From the IMG/VR virus record IMGVR_UViG_3300020438_000019, positions 1 through 64,000 of that record: a DNA stretch of 64,000 nt. One strand, 5' to 3'. This DNA is from a virus. This document shows positions 27,288 to 37,300 of the stretch, in pieces (positions within the stretch are counted from its first letter, which is position 1; every line of letters begins with the position of its first letter). Below the pieces are notes generated by a model. That model was given only the letters and a program-made list of their open reading frames with translations. It was not told the origin of the DNA and made no database searches. A program made the position numbers and the translations under genes.

Positions 27288-28313
27288 ATGGCACTGCTAG
27301 TACCTAATATTGGCGAACTTGAGTCACTTCGTTATCTCGTTAACCAGAACAACTTCGTTTTGGATAGAGAGGATAATGCACCAAGGGATCTAATTCTTAA
27401 GCTTTACACTACTGACACCACTCCTGCTGAAGCAGACGTGCCTAGTGTTACAGCATATTATGAACCATACCAAGATGGTAATACAAACAAGTATGGACAA
27501 ACTGTAAATACAGGGTATCCTCTTTGTATTAACAACCGTACAGAAGCAAGATACGATTATACTGATCAGTATGGTATTCTCCTAAATGGTGGGCAGTGGA
27601 AAATTAATCAAGATTCTACTGCTGGTGTTGTAACAACTGCTACTTATCCAGAACAGACTTTCACATTTGATGCTGCTGCTGGTAATGTCTACGGTTATTA
27701 TATTGTAAGAGCAAATAACATGCCTCTTGCGATTCAAGGTGTTGCTGATGCTGCTTCAGGTGCTGCTGCTACTACTCTAACAAAGGGAGATAACACAAAC
27801 GTATGTATTGGAGTTATTGGTAACGACTATGTTACACTTCCTAACGTAGCTTCTGTAATGGATAACATTACAATCGGAATGGCTATTGGTGGTAACGCTG
27901 CTGTTCCTGCTGGTACAGTTATTGGTGGTATTGATCGTGCTCTTCGCCGTATCTACCTTGTAGATTCTGCTAATGTTTCTGTTGCTCTAACTGATAACAT
28001 TCAGGGTGCTACTGACCCAAGTATCACACTTGACTATACTTCAGTAACTGCTATTCAAGCTCACGGTTTACAACCAGGCGATGTTATTTACGTTGCACGT
28101 GGTACTTCAAACACTACAACTACTGAACAGACATATACAATCTTCAGTACACCTTCAACATCAACCTTCACTACAACTCCTGCATTGGATGGAACTGGTA
28201 ACCTAACTCTTTACAGCAGCATAATGTTCGCTGAAAGATTTACAAATGGTCCATACCCTATTCAGAACAACGGTGACCAAATTAAGGTTACATTGAACAT
28301 CAGTCTTGACTGA
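27288..28313 (+). CDS. Virion structural protein, 341 aa
   Basis: Begins 'MALLVPNIGELESLRYLVNQ'. I recall proteins with this kind of start as structural proteins of T4-like cyanophages, but cannot verify this here. It has its own late promoter upstream and terminator downstream, so it is a monocistronic unit, as expected for an abundant virion component. The middle contains an Ala/Gly-rich beta segment (residues ~145-220) and an 'IQAHGLQPGDVIYVARG' stretch, followed by Thr/Ser-rich strands. Tail fibre or baseplate location is likely from its neighbours; no motif gives a function. Confidence 0.72.
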   Translation: MALLVPNIGELESLRYLVNQNNFVLDREDNAPRDLILKLYTTDTTPAEADVPSVTAYYEPYQDGNTNKYGQTVNTGYPLCINNRTEARYDYTDQYGILLNGGQWKINQDSTAGVVTTATYPEQTFTFDAAAGNVYGYYIVRANNMPLAIQGVADAASGAAATTLTKGDNTNVCIGVIGNDYVTLPNVASVMDNITIGMAIGGNAAVPAGTVIGGIDRALRRIYLVDSANVSVALTDNIQGATDPSITLDYTSVTAIQAHGLQPGDVIYVARGTSNTTTTEQTYTIFSTPSTSTFTTTPALDGTGNLTLYSSIMFAERFTNGPYPIQNNGDQIKVTLNISLD

Positions 28314-28341
28314 TCATTTATACTATTAAGTATATCAGGAT

Positions 28342-28378
28342 GGGGGTTGGAGATATTCCACCCCCTTCTTATTGTTTT
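28342..28378 (+). terminator. Rho-independent terminator
   Basis: GGGGG-T-TGG (28342-28350) pairs with CCACCCCC (28358-28365) with a single bulged T; the loop is AGATATT. It is followed by the T-rich TTCTTATTGTTTT. It isolates the 341-aa gene from the giant repeat protein. Confidence 0.8.
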
Positions 28379-28386
28379 CGTGAAGT

Positions 28387-31300
28387 ATGAACGAATACAC
28401 CTACGATTCAAATACGATTTCTCTATATTCTACCGAAAGTTACGGCGATGTTACTGTCCTTAACGTAACGGATGATTATGGATCGATAGGTGATGCTCCG
28501 ACAAATTTAGAAGCAGAAAGTAATTTAAGTCAAGATAGTTTTGGAGAAGTCTCCATATCAGCAGATCATTACCCATTTGGAACAGCAACTATATCTGGTG
28601 GATCACCAAGGGTAAGCTTCAGTCATGGTAATTTCGTTGCTGATGGAACTGCTCACCTCGCCTCTACCGCCTTAGAAGGCATCAGAAAGTTCTGGGTTGG
28701 TACTGGATCCCTATTTGAGATGGGTGGTGGTATGGAACGCAGCAGTGCGTTCTGGGTAGGTTCTGGTGGGATTACTGTATCTGGTACTTGTGAAGTAACA
28801 ACAACATTAGATTGGAACGAATTCTTATTCGTACCATTCACTACAGAAGACTTGGGAGCTGTTGATGCAGTCCCAAGTCTTTTGGACTTTGGGGGTATAC
28901 TAGATCCTAAAGATGGAGGAGAAGAATCTTGGGGATTTGTATACAATACGGATGATGTAAGAGGTGCAACATCATACCATAAGTTTAGTAATGCACCTTG
29001 GGCAGAATTTAATACTTATAGCTTTACTACAGACAGAACAGGTTCAGGTGGTCTATTTGCTGCAAGTGGTCTCTCGGAGACTAAGACCTCTACAGAACTT
29101 GGAGATAAGACAACACTATTCAGTATAACTGGTGGAGAGATATACTCACAGACAAGTCGTGAGGTAATGTCTGGTAATGCTTCATTCGGAAGTGCTGGTG
29201 TTGAGAAGTTTGTACATGAGTTTAATGATGAGTCTGGATTTACACTAGACACAGCAGATTATGGATTAGTTTGGTATGGATTTAGTGAGACTGATGATGA
29301 TGGTAGTATTGCAGAACCTAAGTCAGGTGGTGAATATGATCATGGTGGAATTATATGGAATAACGTAGAGGCAAATACTGGTACATATGAATTGTATGGT
29401 CTCTATGATATCCAAGGAGATGGTACTTACGCTAGGTATTGGGATGGTGAAGGATCTATCCACATCACTGGACAAGACTTTACAACTAATTCACCACATT
29501 GGACTGCATCTGGATCTTTATTCAGTGCTGGTGGTGCTGCTGAGTGTAGAACTGATACTATAGTTGGAAGTGATACAACTCTATTCACTTGGTCTGGTGC
29601 ATACAGTGATCTTAAGTTCCAATATCATTGGACTGGATCTGGTTCTCTACCTGTAACTGGTGGTGTAGCAATACTAAGAACTTATGGATATGATGATACT
29701 GCTACGATTGGATACAGTACTCAGAACTGGGGATCAATAACAGATAGTCCAGTTGATTCAGAGAATTGGGGTCTTGTTACTGAAGGATGGTTATCAGAGA
29801 ACTGGTGGTATGTCTGGCATGAGGGTGTTGCAACCTCAATGGGTGGATTTAAGGTTCGTACAGATCCTAAAGTTATTCATGATTCGACTCCAGAGAATTA
29901 CTTTGATCCAACTAACCCAGGTCTTTCTGCTACCGAAGGTCACAACTTTGATACATATTCATTCACTTGGGGTCATGGGTTCGTACAAGGTGGTAATCTC
30001 TTCGGTATGGGAGGAGCTTCCGAGGCAGTTGGATATCAACCAGTTGAAGATATTGCACTGTTTACTTGGTCTGGTGCATATACTAACCTTCAAGCAACAT
30101 TCAGAGAAATTGGATCTGGTTCTATATCGAGAATTGGTGGTGGAGCTGAGAGAGTCACCTTCGATTATAATGAATCATCTATTGTTCCATACTCATCAGA
30201 TGATAATGGTCTGATAATAGATGCAGCAGTAGTAGTTGATCAAGGTAATGTTGCTGATATACAAGAAGGTGAAGATGATTATGGTTCTGTTCTTTATAGT
30301 TCTGTTGCATATCCTCTAGTTGGATCATATAGCATCACCAATCTACAGTTCTTTGGTGAGACTTATTCCTTCCAGAGAAGATACATTGCAGATCCTGTAT
30401 CCATATTCACTGCTCTTGGTGCTGTAGAGAGTAAGAGTACTACTGAGCTTGGTGAAGATACTTCATTAGGAGATCTTAGTGGTTCTGCTTCCCATTATGT
30501 AATATTCAGGGAGACTGGTTCTGGTGCTATGTCCAGAATTGGTGGTGGAGTTGAGAGAGTTGTATTTGATTATAATGATAGTACAGTTGTACCATACAGT
30601 AGTGAAGATAGTGGTCTTGTAATAGATGCTGCTACTACTGATGTTGATCTTGGTGATGTTACAGAAGTTCAGTATGGTGGTGAAGAGAATTATGGTTTAG
30701 TTACTTACACTTCTACTGCTAATTCTGCACAGGGAACATTCACCGTCAGTCTCACAAGAGAATTGTGGACTCAGGAAGATATTGATAAGCTTAATCCAGA
30801 ATATACTACTAAACCATATGGTACATTCCCACAGGTAGGAGATGAGAAGACACAAGAAGAAGCAGGTCATCTTCGATTCATTCCTGTCTGGGGTCAAACT
30901 GGTTCTGGATCTCTATTCTCAGTTGGTGGTGCTTCTGAATCTGTAACGGTAGAACCAAATACAACTGGTATATTCCAGATGGTTGGTGGGGATTACTATA
31001 TCGGTAGTATGGTTGCAACCTTTGCCTTCCGTGAGGTTGGTTCTGGTTCTATGTCCAGAGTCGGTGGAGCTGCTGAGTCAGTAACATTCGATTATAACGA
31101 GTCTTCTATTGTTACCTTTACTACTGAGGATGTAGGATTAGTAACAGATGCTACAAATTATCAAACTGATCATTTTGATGATGGTAGTGTAGCACTTCCA
31201 CAAGAAGCAGAGAATGATTATGGTTCAGTAATCTATGGTGAGACAGTATATCCTCTCACAGGATCTATTGATATATTCACTGCACCTGAATGGATTGGTA

Positions 31301-34300
31301 ACACATATAGATTTGTATGGAGAGCACCAGCTGGTAGTGGTGGAATACCAACTGTAGGTGGTGCTGCGGAATGTGTATCTACAACAGAACTTGGAGATTC
31401 TACAACACTATTCGATATCTACACTTCACCTGCAGGTATCGGTAACACCTATAGCTTCTGCTGGAATTACACTGGTTATGCATCAGTACCAACTATCGGT
31501 GGTGCAGCTGAGTCTATAACATATGATTACAATGAGAATTCTATTGTTGTATTCACTACTGATGATAGTGGTCTTATAACAGATTCTGCTACTGTCTTTG
31601 ACGATAGTACAGTTATAACTGCACCTCAGTCTGGTGGTGAATATGATTATGGTTGGGTATTCTGGACTAGCACAGTTCTTCCAGTTTCAGGAACACTCCA
31701 ATCTTCTGGTACTTCACCAAGTGCTACTGTATTCAGAGATCCTACACAGGGTGGATCACTATTCAGTGCTAGTGGAGCTAGTGAATGTGTTAGCACGACA
31801 GAACTTGGTGATGCTACAACACTATTTGATATCTACACTGCTCCAGCATACATTGGTAACACATATAGCTTCGTGTGGAATGCACCTCCAGGTACAGGTG
31901 GATTATTCAGTCTTAATGGAGTTGCAGAATCTATATCATGGGCATATAACGAATCATCAATTATTCCATATGCAACAGTAGATAATGGATTGGTAGTTGA
32001 TTCTGTAACTGTAGTTGATGACTATGGTTCAGTAATAGAATCTCAATATGGTGGAGAATATGATCAGGGACAGATTATATTCACATCTACTGCTACTCCA
32101 TTCGGATCACTCAACTTAAGTCTAACAAGAGAACTGTGGACTCAGGCAGAGATTGATGAGTTACCTCCTACTTACGAGACAAAACCTTACGGTACATTCC
32201 CAGTTGCAGGTCAAGAGAAGACTCAAGAAGAATCTGGTGATGTTAAGTACAAACCTATCTGGGGTCAGATTGGTGAAGGTTCTCTATATTCTGTAGGTGG
32301 TGCTGCTGAATGTATTGCTTATCAACCAACTGAGGATACAGCACTATTTGATATCTTCACTGCACCTCAATACATTGGTAACACTTACAGATATGCATGG
32401 AGTTATGTTGGTTACTATAACTTACCTACTATTGGTGGTGCTGCTGAGTCAGTAACATTCGATTACAATGAATCTTCTATCAACGTATTCTCTGTTGATG
32501 ATGAAGGTAACATTGTTGATAACGCAACAGTATTTGGTGAGTATGGCGACCTTAACATCCAACAAGGTGAAGATGATTACGGAACAGTAATTTGGACTTC
32601 TACAACATATCCTCTAACAGGAACACTCCAGACATCAGGTATTGGTTCAGAGTATGTTGTATTCAGAGATCCTACCACTGGTGGTTCTCTATTCAGTGCT
32701 GGTGGATCTGTCGAGAGTAAGACCTCTACTGAGTTTGGTGAAGATACATCACTTGGAGATCTTAGTGGTACTGGTATTCTATCCAAAACTAAGGATTGGG
32801 TTGGATCTGGATCACTATTTACTGCTCTTGGTGCTGCTGAGTCTGCAACATTCGATTACAACGAATCTTCCATCGTTACACACACAAGTGATGACTATGG
32901 ATTAATAGTAGATGCTTCTACTACCAATGTTGATCAAGGTAATGTTGCTGATATACAAGAGGGTGAAGATGATTACGGTTCAGTAATTTACACTGAAACT
33001 GTCTATCCTACAACTGGATTAGTAACTCTTACTACTGCACCTCAGTTTATTAATAATACTTACAGCTTCTGTTGGAACTTTGTATCAGATGCTGGATCTC
33101 TATTCAGTGCTGGTGGTGCTGCTGAGTCTGCAACGGTTGATTGGGAATCAACAGGTCTCTTTGATGTCTTTACTGCATCTCAGTTTATTGGTAACACATA
33201 TAGCTTCGTATGGAATGCACCTCCAGGTACAGGTGGACTATTCTCTATTGGTGGTGCTGCTGAGTCTATTACATGGAACTATGCTCCTGGTCCAGTACTT
33301 CCATTCAGTACTACTGATTGGGGTGCAGTAGCTGATGCAACACATCCAACTAATGATGTAATCAATTACGGTGATCTTGGATTGTTCGATGAGGACACAG
33401 AAGATTACGGATTCGTAATTTACACATCTGAGACTGTTTCCAACTCTGGAACATATACCTTAAGTTTAACAAGAGCACTGTGGACTCAAGAAGAAATTGA
33501 TGCACTTAACCCAGAGTATCTAACTGAGCCATATGGTACATTCCCACAGGTAGGGGATGAGAAGACTCAAGAAGAATCTGGTGATATTAAATACGAACCA
33601 TCTTACGCACATATTGGTGGCGGTACATTATTCACTGCTGGTGGTGCTGCTGAGGCTGCTGTCTATCAACCTACTGAGGATACTGTACTATTCACTGCAT
33701 TCACAGCACCTCAATTTATTGGTAACACCTATAGGTTTATTTGGAATGCACCTCCAGGCACAGGTGGATTGTTCAGTGTTGGTGGATGTGTAGAATCTAG
33801 ATCTTATGTTTATAACGAATCTGGTGTTGTTACGTATGGTACTGTTGATTATGGATCAGTAACAGATCTAACACATCCAACCAATGATGCAATCAATTAT
33901 GGTGAGGTTGCACTACCTCAATCTGATGGTGAAGTAGACTACGGTTCCGTTCTCTACACCTCTACCACATATCCAACAACAGGTACTTACGTTGTTGATG
34001 GTGCTGTTACCCAGTCATTCAGTAAGGGTCTATACACTGGTGGTGGTTCTCTATTCGCTACAAGTGGTGCTGGTGAATGTGTATCTACTACTGAGTTTGG
34101 TGAGGATACATCACTTGGAGATCTTGGTGGTTCTGGTTCACAGTCACGTACTGTTGTTGAAATTGGATCTGGATCAATATTCAGAGCTGGTGGTGCTGCT
34201 GAGTGTAGGACATATGATTATGATCAGAGTGCTATCGTTGTATTCACATCAACTGATCATGGTCTAGTAGTAGACAGTGTAGTTACATCAGATGATCAGG

Positions 34301-37300
34301 GTAGTGTTGATACTATTCAGTCTGGTGGTGAATATGATTATGGAACTGTACTTTACAGTGCTAATGCAATACCAGTAACAGGTACTTACGTTGTTGATGG
34401 TGCTGTATCTACTGCGTTTGTCTTTGGTAACTTTACTGGTTCTGGATCACTATTCACTGCTGGTGGTTCTGCTGAATCTTCAACATACTCACCTGAGAAT
34501 GATACCTGTCTATATGATATCTTTACTGCTCCGCAGTTTATTGGTAACACATACAGCTTCGTATGGAATGCACCTCCAGGCACAGGTGGATTGTTTAGTG
34601 TTGGTGGATGTGTTGAAGTTAGAACATACGCTTACAATGAATCTGCTAGTCAGGCATTTAGCACTGAGGATAACGGTCTCATATCTGATGCTGTTACAAC
34701 AACTGATGATCATGGTGACTTTGGATATGTTGGTGACGACACCGAGGATCATGGTCAGGTATGGTTGGGTGCTACCAATGGTGCTGCTGCAAATGGATTC
34801 CTTACCTTCGGTGGTGAAGTATTCGAGATCTACAAACCAGCATATGCACATACTGGTGAAGGTTCATTATTTACTACTCTTGGTGCTGCAGAATCCTTTA
34901 CCACGACAGAGTTTGGAGAGGACACATCACTTGGTGATCTAAGTGGTACTCATTCTATAGTAAGAACATTCAGTGAGGTTGGAACTGGTTCTATCTTTAC
35001 TGTTGTTGGTGGTGCTGAGTCTAGAACCTACAACTATGATATCAACCTCACCGCCATAACATTCCAGGATGATAATGGTTCAATAACAGATAGTGCTACT
35101 ACGATTGATGATCAAGGTACGGTTCATCCACCTCAAGACGGTGGCGAATACGATTATGGATCTATTTGGATTGGTCTTGGAAGTGAACTATGGAGATCTA
35201 GTGATACTGTATCTGCTTCTGGATTTGTTCATCTTGGTCTAATAAGTGATACCGTTGGTATTGCTAGAACATTTGGACACACTGCTTCTGGATCACTATT
35301 TGCTACTGGTGGTGCAGCAGAGGTTGTTGTATACGATTACGAAGATACAACTCTATATGATATCTTCACTGCACCTCAATACATTGGTAACACCTACAGC
35401 TTTAGTTGGCAGTACAGTGGATCTGGTAACATCAATTCACTTAATGGATGTGCAGAATCTAGAACATGGAATTATAGCGATACCTTACCATCTGCACTCG
35501 TTGTTGATGATGAAGGTAATGTCGTTGATGCTACAACAGTATTTGCTGATTACGGTGACCTTGGTGTTAGATGGGGTGGTGAAGAAGACTACGGTTCCAA
35601 CAACACACTTGCACATCCTGGTCTCGCTGCATCTGGTACTTACACAATTAGTGGTGTTGCAAATACTCCATTCGTCTGGAGAGAAGGATGTGAAGGTGGT
35701 ACGTATCTAGTTTCTGGTGAAGGAATAGAGAGACCTACAACAGCTCTAACTGGTGAAGGTACTGCATACATTTACACTGCACCTCAGTTTGTTGGTAACA
35801 CATATGCATTCACTTGGGGTCATGGATTTGTACAGTCTGGATCTCTATTCAGTGCTGGTGGTGCAGCTGAGTCTACTACAACCAACCCACCAGAGGATAC
35901 ATTACTCTACACATTTGCTGGTACTAGAGTATCAGAACTTCGTACATATGCTGAGTCTGGATCTGGTTCCATCACTCTATCTGGTTCAGGTTCCGAACTT
36001 TACACTGGTGCATTTGAAGGATCTGGTACTGTTACTCTATCTGGTACAGGTGCAGAGAGCAAGTCGTTTGCTAACTTTGACGGATCTGGTTCACTATTCA
36101 CTGCTGGTGGAGCAGTTGAAATGGTTGCTGTTCTTGAAGGTGGAATCGGTCTTTGGACTTACAGTGGTTCTGGTATCGAGAAGCATACAGAGAGATGGAT
36201 CGGTTCTGGATCTGCAACTGTATCTGGTGCTGGTCTTGAGGTATATTCCAGAGGTACGGTTACTGGATCTGGTACGGTTACATTATCTGGTACTAAGGCA
36301 GAAAGCTTTACTCCAGCACCTGAGATTGGAACTGGTTCTATCTTTACTATTGGTGGTGCTTCTGAGTCTGCGACTGTTGATTGGGAATCTACAGGTCTCT
36401 TCAATGTTATTGGTTCCACTCATTATAACTTCTCACTCAGACATATTGGTTCTGGTTCACTATTCACTTCCAGTGGTGCTGCTGAATCCACAACTACCAA
36501 TCCTCCAGAAAATACTGCACTATTCGCAGTTGGTGGTACTAAGGCAGAAAGCTTTACTCCTGCAACTCATGTTGGATCTGGATCTATCACTCTATCTGGT
36601 GCTGGTTCTGAGAATTACACTGGTGCATGTACTGGTTCTGGTACTGCAACTATCACTGGTGAAGCAGATCTCATCTACCGTGTTAGATACTTTGGTTCTG
36701 GTTCACTATTCACTGCTGGTGGTGCTGCTGAATCTGTTACAACCAATCCACCTGATAGTACTTCACTCCATCAAATTAGTGGTACTAGAGTTGAGAAAGC
36801 AGTATTCAGAGAAATCGGATCTGGATCTATCAGTTTCTCTGGTACTTCTCCACTTACCCGTTACATTCCACATATCACTGGTAGTGGTACTTACACAGTT
36901 GGTGGTGCATGTACATTCAAGGTTCGTTACATCCTTGGTGGTTCTGGTAACATCTCCACATTTGGTGGTTCTGCCGAGGCAGTTGGTACTAATCCTCCAG
37001 AGGATATTGCACTATTCGTTTGGTCTGGTATTGGCGAGAGTCAATGGTCACCTTCTTGGGTTGGTCAAGGTTCTTACTTCACATCTGGAGAAATCCCAGA
37101 ACCACTTATCACGAAACACTGGACTGCATCTGGTTCACTGTTCTCAGTTGGTGGTGCTGCAGAAAGCTTCTCTGCAAATATCGATGGTATTGGTCTATAC
37201 GATATCAGTGGTGCATACTCAGATCTCAAGGCAACATACAGAGAAATTGGATCTGGATCTCTTTGGACAGCAAGTGGAGCATCAGAGTCTGTTGGAACCA